Assembly (NCBI GenBank): GCA_001662425.1
Contig: BDDC01002353.1
Coordinates: forward strand, 1 to 11,423
Direction of reading: 5' to 3'
Length of the DNA: 11,423 nt
From: Chlamydomonas sphaeroides
Taxonomy: Eukaryota > Chlorophyta > Chlorophyceae > Chlamydomonadales > Chlamydomonadaceae
Shown here: in pieces, positions 1 through 8,884 of the stretch
Layout of the letters: each line of letters begins with the position of its first letter
Numbering within the stretch: position 1 is the stretch's first letter
Made by a program: the position numbers and the translations under genes
The notes under the pieces: model-generated
What the model saw: the letters and a program-made list of their open reading frames with translations, nothing else
Databases searched by the model: none
What the model was told of the DNA's origin: nothing

Positions 1-64
<64 letters not shown>
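1..64 (+). repeat. (CCTG)16 tetranucleotide microsatellite
   Basis: Sixteen uninterrupted CCTG units run from the window edge to position 64 and may continue to the left. The repeat lies in the inferred intron about 40 bases before its acceptor, so it may form part of the pyrimidine-rich tract. A short run of the complementary CAGG unit also occurs in a RUS intron near 10734-10746. Confidence 0.97.
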
Positions 65-105
65 CTGCAACCCCGCACCCCGCATTCCCCCCTTTTGGGC
101 GCCAG
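1..105 (+). other. 3' end of an SWC4 intron
   Basis: This is the tail of an intron entering from the left. It consists of the CCTG repeat followed by a C-rich tract and an acceptor CAG at 103-105. Reading resumes in frame at 106 with GREAPVANNPLVK, which fits the SWC4 family sequence. Confidence 0.65.
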
Positions 106-2576
106 GGCCGCGAGGCGCCCGTGGCCAACAACCCGCTGGTCAAGCAGCCCTTCAACAAGCCCGCGGAGCTGGAGCGCAAGCGCGCGCTGCTGCAGCTGCT
201 GGCGCGCACACCCGAGCAGATCAGCACGGAGCACGCGGTGCGGCGGGGGAGAGGGGCGGCGGCGCAGGGCGCGGTCCTGAGCCCGGCATGCCGCTGTGTT
301 TTCCACGAGGGGGTGGGGGCCGACCTGGTGGTCCCCTGGGGCCGGGGGCCAGGCCTGTGTCGGTGCTGGGGGCCCGGCGGCCGGGCCAGAGGCTGCCGAT
401 GGCGGCGGGGCGGCTGCACGCCCCGGCTCGGCGCTTCTGCTTTACCCGCACCGCCCGTCGCGCCGGCGCCGGGGTCCTCCGCAGGTCCTCACGGAGGCAC
501 GGGCCATCGAGGAGAAGCGCAAGGCGGAGGCGGGCGCGGCCAAGCGGGCTGCGGCGCAGGCCGCCGTGGCGCAGGCCGCAGCCGTCACGGCCGCCGCCGC
601 CGCGCCCCGCACCGCGTCGCCCGCGCAGCCGGGGAGGCCGGCCACAGCGCCCGGCGCCGTGGCACCGCCGGCTGCGCCCGGGCTGCCGCTGGGGGCGCCG
701 GGGGCGCCCGTGGGCGCGCCGCGCGCGTTGAGCCCGGCCCCGTCCCTGATGGGGTCGGAGCTGCGCCACCCCGCGGAGTTCGAGTCGGCGGTGCCGCCAG
801 GCACGCCGTCGCTGTTCGATGCGGAGGTCAGGCCGTTCAAGCCGGTGAGGCGGTGGGGGCGAGAGAGGCGGCGGGAGTGGGTTCTGCACAGGTAGGGCGA
901 AGCTGTGGAAGGGAGGAGGGGAACGGGGGCTTGGGCAGGGCCACCGGAGGCTCAATGGGGCGGGGACGCTGGAAGGGGGATGGGGTCTTGAGGGGGCTAG
1001 GCGGCCGCGTCGCAGCATCAGGAGCTGCGGCAGCTGTGGCTGGCAGCAGGCCAGCGCCAGGGCCACTTGACCGGCGGCATGAGGCGCGCACCCATGAAGC
1101 GGCGCTGTGGGCCCCGCTGCGGCATTGATTGGCGTCGCATTCTGGCGCTGCCGCCGTCGCTGGGCTTTAGACTGGCGGGTCAAGGGGCGCGCTCTCCGCC
1201 ACGCAATTGCCGCGTCCCTCCTTGCCACCTCTGTTGGTACAGCCCCGCTTCGTCACAAGAGTGCCGCCCCTGTCGCGCCCACCCCGCTGCCCCATTCGAC
1301 TCGCAGAAGCCCGGTGTCTACCTGCGAGGGGCGCACACGCAGGCGATGGCGACGGCGCAGGCAGCGGCCATGACCGGCGGCTCACGGTGGGTGCTGCAGC
1401 GCCGTGTTGTCCGTCGGGCGTTACGTCTGGATCCTTGCGTTGTGGGGGGGGGGGGGCGCTTCTCGATCGCTAGTCTGCGCTCAGCGCTGCGCCTGCGGCA
1501 TGCCGAAGTTTAGTGGAGCTGTCGGTGAGCTGCCTGAGGGGTGGGGGCCGATACGATCATCGCCAAGGCACGCGGACCGGAACACGGATTGTGTGGGCTG
1601 TGCACGGAGAGCCAAGCCGCGCGGGCCCTGGCGCATGCATCCCGCCCCCCCATGGGTCTCAATAATGCTAAGGTGTGCGCAAAGCCAAGCGCAGCGCAGC
1701 AGGCCGTCGCCGCCCATCCTGGCCGCCGGGCTTGCTGGGCCATGTTGGGCATGTGGGTCGGGCGGAGCTGGCGGCGCCTGCCGGTGGCCGGCGGCGCTTG
1801 TGCCCCGCGGACTGCCGAGGCAGCGTCGCGGCCACGTGCGGCGATGTGGGTCGGCGCCGGCGGCCGCTCTTGGTGTCTGGCGGGGTGGGCCCAGGTGCTG
1901 GCAAGTGCAGGTTGCTGCCTGCGGTGCCGGGGGCCTGGGGACCGCGGCCACCAAGCCACGGAGCCGGCAGGCACCCGCGCCGGCACAGTCTGGGCTTGGT
2001 GATCCGCAGTCTGCCTACCCGGCGCCCGTGCGGTGCCTGCAACGCGTATGGGCCCGGCCTGCATGTGGGTTGGGTGCAGGCCCGACCCACATGGCGGAAC
2101 CGCAGGCCAGTGGCCGACCCACATCAGCGCTCGGAGTCTCCCTTCCTGACGTGCGCTCGACCCACGTACGCATGTTGCAACGCATCTCCCCCGCCAGCCC
2201 CCGCTCCGGCTAGTTTCGCTCGCCTGGCCGGACCGCTGCCACCGCAGCGCCGCTGGCGCTGAGGCGCCGCGCTTACCTGTGTCCCTGTCTCTTGCTCTTC
2301 TCGCCCACTGCGGCCTTCCTCCCGGGCCCTGCCCCTGACCCCCCGTCTCGCCGCAGGGCGTTCAAGGCGGTGGAGGCGACGCTCACGGAGCTGCAGTCGC
2401 CCACGGCGCTGTACGGGCCCCGCATGATGACGCGCGCCACCAGCGGCCAATGGCTGGCGCTGCGCGCCGAGGTGATTGCGCTGCACGAGACGCGCCGCAA
2501 CCTGGCCAACAGGCTAAACGCGGACGACGCCAAGGGCGGCAGCGTGAAGCGGCCGGAGAAGCGGCGGCGGCCTTGA
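106..2576 (+). CDS. SWC4: SWC4/DMAP1-like chromatin-complex subunit (3' part, 4 exons)
   Basis: Exons are 106-237, 485-844, 1307-1386 and 2357-2576, stop TGA 2574-2576. Introns are GT-AG and phases join exactly (0, 0, then 2+1), giving 263 visible residues; the start lies left of the window. The first two exons read NNPLVKQPFN, then a helical stretch with ERKRALLQLL running into VLTEARAIEEKRK, as in the plant SWC4 and animal DMAP1 region after the SANT-like domain. An Ala/Pro-rich linker follows. The small third exon gives KPGVYLRG, matching the DMAP1 'PGVYLRS' block. The last exon has FKAVEATLTELQ and WLALRAEVIALHETRRNL, matching the conserved C-terminal helices, and ends in a basic, NLS-like KRPEKRRRP. 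Known role of the family: subunit of SWR1 (H2A.Z deposition) and NuA4 (histone acetylation) in the nucleus. The SANT/Myb domain should lie outside the window. The identity is from recalled family motifs, without an alignment. Confidence 0.82.
238..484 (+). other. SWC4 intron, 247 bases
   Basis: The donor follows codon GCG (GCG|GTGCGG) and the acceptor is CCGCAG|GTC. Both junctions are phase 0. Removing it joins STEHA to VLTEARAIEEK, restoring the continuous helical region seen in SWC4 proteins. No repeat or gene is visible inside it. Confidence 0.75.
845..1306 (+). other. SWC4 intron, 462 bases
   Basis: The donor is CCG|GTGAGG and the acceptor TCGCAG|AAG, both phase 0. The intron begins G/purine-rich and ends with C-rich sequence. 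I see no gene, RNA or repeat in it. The upstream exon end (RPFKP) is less conserved than the rest, so the donor rests mainly on the phase match and the GTGAGG consensus. Confidence 0.65.
1444..1456 (+). repeat. G13 homopolymer
   Basis: Thirteen consecutive G residues lie about 57 bases inside the 970-base SWC4 intron. The exact length of such a run is prone to sequencing error. Confidence 0.9.
1751..2167. repeat. Dispersed bidirectional 11-base motif array
   Basis: The motif ATGTGGGTCGG appears at 1751-1761 and 1844-1854, and with one mismatch at 2063-2073. Its reverse complement CCGACCCACAT appears at 2082-2092 and 2114-2124, and with two mismatches at 2157-2167. Three forward copies are followed by three inverted copies, so the region can fold back on itself. 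It may be a decayed non-autonomous element or structured intronic RNA; no terminal repeat or target-site duplication could be defined. Confidence 0.7.
2062..2093. repeat. Perfect 13-bp hairpin in SWC4 intron
   Basis: The arms are 2062-2074 (CATGTGGGTTGGG) and 2081-2093 (CCCGACCCACATG). They pair over 13 positions with one G-T wobble and a six-base loop. It is formed by the adjacent forward and inverted copies of the intron motif. Confidence 0.88.
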
Positions 2577-2913
2577 GGCAGGGAGGCGGCTACGGCGGCT
2601 GCGGCGGCGGCCGTGAGGGAAGGTCCACTCGGGACGCGGAGTGCATGGAGTGGATGGGAGGAGCGCATGGGGCTGAGACAAGGGCGTGCGCGGCGTGACC
2701 GCCGATTTGGGCGGTGCGACCGATGTGGTGGACTCGGTGGGGGCTTTGGAGCGGAGGGCGGCAAGTGCTCGCATGGCGGCCGTACATGGACGAGATTGCG
2801 TGGGTCGTGGACGGTGCGGGCGGGAGCCTCAACTCTTATGGCTTAGTACCGCACTGGAGCAGCCAGAAGAGCGCGGGTGCTCTTGTGAGCGTTACGCGCT
2901 AGATTCGAGGTGT

Positions 2914-2918
2914 TGTAA
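2914..2918 (+). terminator. TGTAA poly(A) signal for the SWC4 gene
   Basis: TGTAA, the usual green-algal polyadenylation signal, lies 338 bases after the SWC4 stop codon. Cleavage would be expected some 10-20 bases further on. It is the first TGTAA after the stop. Base composition shifts to AT-richer sequence from about here. Confidence 0.6.
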
Positions 2919-3148
2919 TGATGGCACCAGCACGACGTCGTGTGCCGTCCAGCTCCAAGAAGCAGGCGACAGCCCGACAGGGTGTGCAGCATTGCGGGCA
3001 AGAACGTTGAGTTTACGCATGCAGGTTCTGCTATGTTTCGTATGCTCTATGCTGTCGTGGGGCATTCCTGACTGGGAAGAAAGGGAGATCCCTTGTCTTG
3101 GCCATTAACAGGACCCTGCTGCTTGCGGAGTTATGCTTGTAGCAGTGC

Positions 3149-3177
3149 GGTTCGGTTCGGTACTAACCTGTACTAAC
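3149..3177 (+). repeat. Short direct repeats GGTTC and TACTAAC
   Basis: GGTTC is doubled at 3149-3158. TACTAAC is doubled at 3161-3167 and 3171-3177 with 10-base spacing. These are small repeats in the spacer; their significance is unknown. Confidence 0.8.
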
Positions 3178-3807
3178 AGCCGTGATGCACGGCCGGAACC
3201 GGCCAGGGGTCGAACCCTGACTCAACACGACAACAGCTACCACCTGGTGCCCTGGGCTCATTGACTACGGTTGAGAATCCCTGTGGGCAGCCAGCGCCGT
3301 GGGACAGCCGCGCACTTCCTTCACAGTGCGACTGCTATGCGCACAGAAAGCTGAACGGCTCTGCCGTGCTGTGAAGTGGAACACGCGTTCGAGAAGTACT
3401 GTTCATTCACCCTGGCATCTTCATGGGCGCAACTGCCTGCTGGCTGCACAAGCGCGCCGATTTCAGGGTTCGCCGCCGTTGTTCGCCGCGACAGCGATTT
3501 GGAGGTCCTTATTGCAGGTGTTGCCATAACATCAACTGTAGCTGTTGTCACTCTTGTGTTCGAGCTGTGTTCCGCGTGCCTTCGGGTGAGGAAATTACTA
3601 CTAGACCGGAGCTGTGCTTGTGTCGCCGACAGCGCTATATGGAGCACTAGAGGCTGTCATACCTCCTCGGACTGGATATCAGGCGCGTCGCACCTTTCTC
3701 ACTGGAGGGGGGTCTGGCAGCTCTTCTGGTTCCAACCAACCGCCCAGTCCCCCTTACAATCGCGCTTTTGTTTGCAAATCGCACACGAGTCACGCTTCGC
3801 CGCTACG

Positions 3808-3816
3808 TATTAAATA
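3808..3816 (+). promoter_or_regulatory. TATA-like box upstream of the TZF gene
   Basis: TATTAAATA stands out from its surroundings and lies 140 bases before the TZF start codon. If used, it would place transcription start near 3840 and give a 5' UTR of roughly 115 bases. This rests on position and composition only. Confidence 0.45.
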
Positions 3817-3955
3817 GAGCATTTTTTACAAATGTTGCCTGACCTCTAGGACCAAGGCACTCGAGTAGCGTGCACAATCGGAAGCGTCGCCTAGCGAAAC
3901 GCCGCTGTCTGCGACGCATCCCTGTGTCCGCTGGGCCCACTGGCTGCAAGTAGAG

Positions 3956-6768
3956 ATGGAAGAGCGGTCGATGGACGGTGGCTTCGAGTCAGGACAGAAT
4001 GCCGACGCGCTTGCGGCGCTCCGCCAGGCCGCGCTGCCTGACGACTTCTGGATTTACAGTTACAAGGTGTGTTGTGCGTGCTGCTGCAGCTTGGAGCGGG
4101 TTTGGCAAGCCTGCGCTTCCTGTGAGCTTCCTCTCAGCGTGCATCCTGGTAATTCTCGCTGAACTGCTTCGTAGGTGCTGCCCTGCCCGCACGGCTACCG
4201 CCACAGCTGGACGCATTGCCCCTTCAGCCACGCGGGCGAGACAGCACGCCGGCGCTGTCCGCGGACGTATGCGTACTCGGCGGACCCCTGCCCCAATGCC
4301 CGCGCCAAGCGGCAATGCCCCAATGGGGACGCGTGTCCTCTTGCACATTCAACGTTTGAGCAGTGGCTGCACCCGAGCAGGTCCGCATAATCGACTCGCA
4401 TTGGTTTCATCGCATCTTGCGCTCGCTGCTGCACGTCTCCCTCCCGTGCCGCATCCACACATCTAGAGACCCCAACCCTAGTGCCCTGCGTCGGGTTTCA
4501 CAAGGCGGTACATTTCTCTTCGTCTTGTAACCATCCCGCGGCCCGGTCCCCCCCGCGGCCCGCAGATACCGCACGCGCCTGTGCTACCTCGGCGCCAACT
4601 GCCGGCGGCCCACCTGCTTCTTCGCGCACAGCGTAGAGGAGCTGCGCAGCGTGGACGAGAGCGACTGCGCCTCGGGCGCGCCGCAGCCCGCGACGCCGCC
4701 GGGGCTGCCGCTGCCGCCGCCGTTGCCCTCGCCCACTTCCGACCTCGCCTCGCCCGGCACGCTGCTGCCCGGCCCCGGCGCGCAGCCCTCCGGCCCCAAC
4801 TCTGCGCCGCACATGGGCATGATGCAGCCCGTCGCGCTCATGTGCGTGCCCACGCCCGCGACCGCCGCCGGCGCCGCGCCGCCGGCGCCCTACCAGCAGC
4901 GCGCCGGCGCGCCGCCGCCCCCTCCGCCGCCGCCACACCCCGGCCACCCCGGCCACGCCCACGCCCACGGGACCATGCTCATGCCGCAGCCCGGGCTGCA
5001 CGCCATCAGCCCCAGTGGCCACGCCATCCCCCTGGCGGCGCTGCACATGGGCCCCGGCGGCGCCATGTACGCGCTGCAGCCGCGGCCCGGGCCGCACCCG
5101 CACGGCCACCCCATGGGCCCCATGAGCCCCATGCTGCACATGGGCGTCGGCACGCCGCTGCACGCACCCGCCCACGCCCACGCACCCGGGCAAGGCACCG
5201 TCTACTTCACCGGCGCATACGCCGCGGCGGCCGCCGCCGCCGCTGGCGGCGCCGGAGGCACCTACTACGCCACGCCGCCGATGCCGCAGCCCGGCGGCGC
5301 CGGCGTCGGCGGCGGCAGGGCGCGGTCGTGGTCCACGCCGGGCGACGTGCACCCGGCGGCGCCGTACGGGCCTGGCGGCGCGGCGGCCGGACCGAGCAGC
5401 TTTGGCGGGCCCAGCGGCAACGCCGGACCGAGCAGCTACGGGGGGCCGGGCAGCTACGGCCACGCCGGCCCGAGCAGCTACGGCCCCGGCGAGCTGCCGC
5501 GGCCCCAGGAGGGCAGCTACCGGGCCGCCGGCCTGCCGCCGGGCATGATCGCGACGCCGGCGCCGGCGCAGCAGCTGCCGCCGCACGCGGCGTACTACGG
5601 AGGCCGCGGCCCCGGCGCTGCCTCGGGCGCCAGCCCGGCGCCCGTGCCGCGCCACATGCCGGCACCCACCAATCGTGGCGGCGCCTTCCGCCGCATGTCT
5701 ACGCCGGCGTCCACGCCCGCGTCGGCGGCGTCGGCGGCCGCTGCGGCGGCGGCGGTGGCCATGCGCCACGCGCCGCCGGCAGCGGCCGGCGAGCGCGACG
5801 GCCGCAGCAGCCCGCTGCCGACGGCCGACATGCCGTCGCCGCTGCTGCAGCCATCGCAGGGGCCGACGGCGGCGCCGCCGCCGCTGAGCGAGGTCCTGCA
5901 CAAGATGTCGATCACCGGCGGCATGCCCGTCGTGACCGCCGTCATGGCGTCGCCGCAGCCACGAGCCGCCGGCAGCCCCGCCTCGCCGCCGTCGCCCGTG
6001 TCGCCGCTGGCGCCGCTGTCGGCCGCGGCAGCGGCGGCCGCAAACGTCAGCTCCGGCAACACGCCGCGGCTGTCGGCGTCAGGGCCCGACGCCACGCCGC
6101 GCAGCTCCGTCGACGGCGCCGGCGCCGCCACCACACTATCGCCGGACCAGGCCGCCGCCGTCGCCGCCATGGCGGCCGTCGCCGCCAGCCCTGCGGCGGG
6201 ACTGCCGTACCAGCTCCTGCAGCAGATGTTTCGCTCCTCGTCTGCCTCCGCCGCCGAGGGCCCCGCGTCCTTCTTGCCGGCGCTGCTCAGCGGCGGCGCC
6301 GGCCTCGGCGGCGCCGCGGCCTCGGCCGACGCAGACGCCGAGGCCTTTGCCGTCGGCGACGACGACGAGGCGGCATTGGCCTTGGAGCGCTCCTCGGACC
6401 CGACCAGCCTGCGTGCTGCCCTCACCCGCCTGTCCAGTGAGGTCCACATGGCCTCGTCGGCCATCCGCAACTCGGACCCCGGCCAGGTCGGCGGCGCCGC
6501 CGCCGCCGCCGCCGCCGCCGACGTGCTGCTGCCGCTGCTGCAAACCGTGCTAACCGAGGGCCTGGCGTCGGGCCAGTTTGAGCTGATCAACGGGCAGCTG
6601 CAGCTGCGTGGCGGCGGCTCGAGCTCGGGCCCGGCGTCGGGCCCGGCCTCGGGATCGAGCTTGAGCGGCGGGCCCAAGCCAGCCGATGGCGCCGCTGCGG
6701 CGGTGGCGCAGTCTCCGCCGGCTGCGGCGCCGCCGCCGCCGCCAGCCGAGGTGCGTGCGGGCCCCTAG
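3956..6768 (+). CDS. Plant-type (RR-TZF) tandem CCCH zinc-finger protein
   Basis: Exons are 3956-4066, 4175-4380 and 4566-6768 (phases 0, then 2+1), 839 residues. Residues 29-40 (DDFWIYSYKVLP) lead into a C/H-rich arginine region (C41, C52, H56, then ARRR), the hallmark of plant RR-TZF proteins. Finger 1 is C76-X8-C85-X5-C91-X3-H95. A 16-residue linker with FEQWLHPSR leads to finger 2, C112-X5-C118-X4-C123-X3-H127, preceded by YRTRLC. All eight zinc ligands are present. The remaining roughly 710 residues are mostly disordered: Pro-rich, then His/Met/Pro-rich, a Ser/Tyr/Gly repeat around 380-415, and poly-Ala runs near 326 and before 758, with a hydrophobic helix candidate at 758-772. Relatives bind AU-rich mRNA, promote its decay and localise to P-bodies or stress granules. 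The start is the first ATG of the frame matching the family; an in-frame ATG at 3971 is an alternative. No ankyrin repeats are seen. The exact family member is unclear. Confidence 0.9.
4067..4174 (+). other. TZF intron 1, 108 bases
   Basis: The donor is AAG|GTGTGT and the acceptor TTCGTAG|GTG, both phase 0. Splicing joins IYSYK to VLPCPHG, reproducing the family order 'aromatic-Y-x-F/Y-K-V-x-x-C'. Confidence 0.85.
4381..4565 (+). other. TZF intron 2, 185 bases, between the two zinc fingers
   Basis: The donor is GCAG|GTCCGC (a weak consensus beyond GT) and the acceptor CCGCAG|ATAC. The junction splits an Arg codon 2+1 and gives HPSR-YRTRLC with exactly the 16-residue spacing expected between fingers. 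Read-through meets a TAA at 4388. A TGTAA pentamer lies inside at 4526-4530. Confidence 0.85.
4526..4530 (+). terminator. Possible intronic TGTAA poly(A) signal
   Basis: This is one of only three TGTAA pentamers I found on the + strand. It sits in TZF intron 2, some 36 bases before the acceptor. Use of it would end the message after finger 1. It may be a chance match. Confidence 0.25.
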
Positions 6769-7732
6769 GCGGCCATGCGCTCGTGGTCAGGGTGGTGGCG
6801 GAGGTGGGAGTGATGCTGCTTTAGGACACAGGAAAGATCAGTCAAGGCAATGATACTTCACGGCATGGCAGCGGGCGTGTGGTGAGGCAACTGGTGGGGC
6901 GCTGCCGGGCGCCGTCTGCACGTGCGGACAGCGGCCGGCGGCCACCGGCTCGCCCGCGGCACTGGTTTTGGGCGACGGGACAACGTTTGCTCTGCGGTCT
7001 GCGAGAGGACCAGGCGCAGAGAGAGGTCCGCAGGAAATGACCAGTACGGCAGGGGAGGCGGCAGATGCGGCGTGCGGTTCTGCTCGGGGGCAGTCGCGTG
7101 GGAGGGAGGTCGGCCTGTGTGCGCCGCGCGTGGGCGCGCGGTGGACGCCAGCTAGGCGCGTTCCTGGCCCGGCCCCAGGTAGGGGCAGTTGGTGGGGCTG
7201 CAATGTTGCTACTGCCAGCCTGTGAGGCTCAATCATCAATCTGTGGCTCAAGACGATCAGCTTGGGGCTTGAACAGCACGGCGCCGAGCGAGCGCCGAGG
7301 CGCATGAGCCCGGGCTCGGCAGCACGCCGCTGGCATTGCTGAATGGGGCGCTGTGCGGTCCCTCGCGGCCGTGAGCGGCGCCGCGAGCATCCCTCCTTTA
7401 CTCTATGGGATTGATGCCAACTTCATGCGTGTATCGGTAGCTTTTAGCGGCCGCGGGCGAGGAGGAGCGCAGGCCGCCGGCGCAGCCCCGCCCACGAGCA
7501 ACAGCGCTTTTGTTGGGGATGGGCTGGCACAGCGCGCCTAGACGCGGGCAGCGTTTTGGGGCCGCCGGCGCGGTGGGGAAGGTATATACGACGACCCCCG
7601 GCGATGCTTGTGTGTTGGCTCTGCTTGTGTGTTAATCCCTGCTGAGACGGAAGGGGCGAAGCGGCGTGGCGGCGGCCCTCTGTACATACGGTAGGCACGC
7701 GTCGGGCGCCGCCTTGTCGTGGGCGTGTGCCA

Positions 7733-7748
7733 GTGTGTGTGTGTGTGT
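7733..7748 (+). repeat. (GT)8 microsatellite
   Basis: Eight GT units, followed by GGTTGTGGGT. A short AC-rich run about 170 bases downstream is roughly complementary. Confidence 0.9.
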
Positions 7749-8382
7749 GGTTGTGGGTCCGAGGAGGATGAGGCGATTGGCGTCTCCCAGAGGTGCGCGC
7801 GTCACGACTTGCTGCGGGCTGCGGCTGGGACCGCACACGAGCTGGCGGTCGGGCGGTGGCGGGGCCCGTGCCCCACTCGCCGAGGGGTGCGCCCCGCGCA
7901 ACCTGCGAACACACACACCCCATGCACTATCCGGAGAGTAGGATCGCGAGGCTAGTAGCACAGGCCGAGGCTTTCATGTTACTATGCGGGGGGTGAATCC
8001 GGAGGGGCTTGCTAGGGCGAGGGGGCTCCCGGCACGCCAGGTGAGGCGGCAGCGGACGTGGCGGCCCGAGGGGTCGCTGCATGTGACTGCGCGCTGTGAT
8101 ACGATATAAGTATGCGGCGGCGGCTGTACCGCCGGCGGCCGCGGCCGTGGAGGCACGCGGCTCTGGTGGCGCAATGGACGCGGCGCGTTGTGTTGTGATG
8201 GCCGGCAAGGGCTCCGGCCTGCTGCAGAGCCCGGGCACGGTGAATAATGCCGGCCGGCCGGCGGGAGGTGTGTGGCGTATGCTGAGGAGTCGGTCGGCGC
8301 TGCGGCGGGCGTGTGTAGCCGGAGCCGCAGCCGAGAGGCTGGCGGCGCGCAGCGGTGCGGCCCGAGGCAGGCCACGTGAGCG

Positions 8383-8387
8383 TGTAA
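8383..8387 (+). terminator. TGTAA, probable poly(A) signal for the TZF gene
   Basis: First TGTAA downstream of the TZF stop codon, 1,615 bases beyond it. It is followed by a shift to AT-richer sequence, as at 2914. If used, it implies an unusually long 3' UTR, unless an unannotated gene or further 3' exons lie between. Confidence 0.4.
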
Positions 8388-8884
8388 CCGTGTGCTTGGA
8401 CTACCATGTGCGTCGGATTCCCCCCTTCGTCCCTGTCGTTCTCCCTCATCAGACAGCAAACAGCGACGACTTGGGCGAAGCTGTCAAGGAATGTGCGCTA
8501 CAAAAGCCTCCAGCACGAACCGGGAGGCAGCAACGCAGCGGGACTGGGGTGTAGCGGCAGGCGACAGGCGGACTGCCGGCAGGGGGTTGAGCGGGCAGAG
8601 CAGGGGAGAGGCACGATCTGGCACGGTGGGGCCAGCACGCTTCGGAAAGCCCTAATGGCGATGTCACCGAGCACTGAATTCTGCGCTTGCACAGTTCATG
8701 TTCGCCGTGCTGGAAGCGCTGGTTGTACGCTGGCATTGCAGTCGCCAAACTTACCGGAACCGTTTGGCCACTGGCTGCTGACTCGTCGCTTCGCGGCTAG
8801 GCGATTACGAGCCCGCACTCCTCCCGTATTTGCAACATCAATTAGCGTGCACCATAATGCCCAGCGCGGCTGCGAGCAGATAAC

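Larger units (their letters stand above)
1387..2356 (+). other. SWC4 intron, 970 bases, repeat-bearing
   Basis: The donor is CACG|GTGGGT at 1387 and the acceptor CCGCAG at 2351-2356. The flanking exons contribute 2+1 bases of an Arg codon, joining GGS-R-AFKAVEATL. This is much the longest intron here. It contains a run of 13 G, an 11-base motif repeated in both orientations, and a perfect hairpin. Overlapping open frames on both strands look like GC-driven shadows. Confidence 0.75.
2577..3955. other. SWC4 3' UTR, spacer and TZF promoter region
   Basis: This stretch of 1,379 bases has no convincing gene. It holds the probable SWC4 3' UTR up to about 2935, then an AT-richer spacer with short direct repeats near 3149-3177 and a GC palindrome at 3191-3204. 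The probable TZF promoter and 5' UTR occupy about 3800-3955. Short open frames at 3299-3529 and 3376-3813 encode nothing I recognise. The spacer's base composition differs from the flanking exons. Confidence 0.6.
6769..8884. other. Long TZF 3' UTR / intergenic region
   Basis: About 2.1 kb without a convincing gene. The first TGTAA after the TZF stop is at 8383, so most of the stretch may be one long 3' UTR. It contains a (GT)8 run, a short AC run near 7910, and TATA-like strings at 7583-7588 and near 8104. Many overlapping short frames on both strands show no recognisable protein. From about 8640 the sequence is AT-richer, as before the TZF gene, and probably holds the RUS promoter and 5' UTR. 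Confidence 0.5.

Noticed and set aside
221..1228. 335-codon minus-strand frame opposite SWC4 exons
   Set aside because: Pro/Arg-rich shadow without motifs, overlapping conserved SWC4 exons.
3161..3177. TACTAAC doublet as an intron branch point
   Set aside because: It resembles the yeast branch-point sequence, but no exon or coding frame is supported around it.
3195..3260. tRNA- or SINE-like box B (GGTTCGACCCC on the minus strand)
   Set aside because: The box B consensus matches, but the T-stem has a mismatch, no acceptor stem pairs and no good box A was found.
3376..3813. 145-codon + strand frame in the spacer
   Set aside because: No recognisable domain, and it lies directly upstream of the TZF promoter. 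The ITSTVAVVTLVFEL hydrophobic stretch alone is not enough to call a gene.
4498..5901. 467-codon open frame on the minus strand
   Set aside because: It is antisense to the TZF coding exon, very Arg/Ala/Gly-rich and matches no known family. GC-rich codons leave few stops on the opposite strand.
4581..6440. 619-codon + strand frame overlapping the TZF exon
   Set aside because: Arg/Ala-rich shadow frame. The overlapping frame carries the conserved zinc finger and continues in the expected phase.
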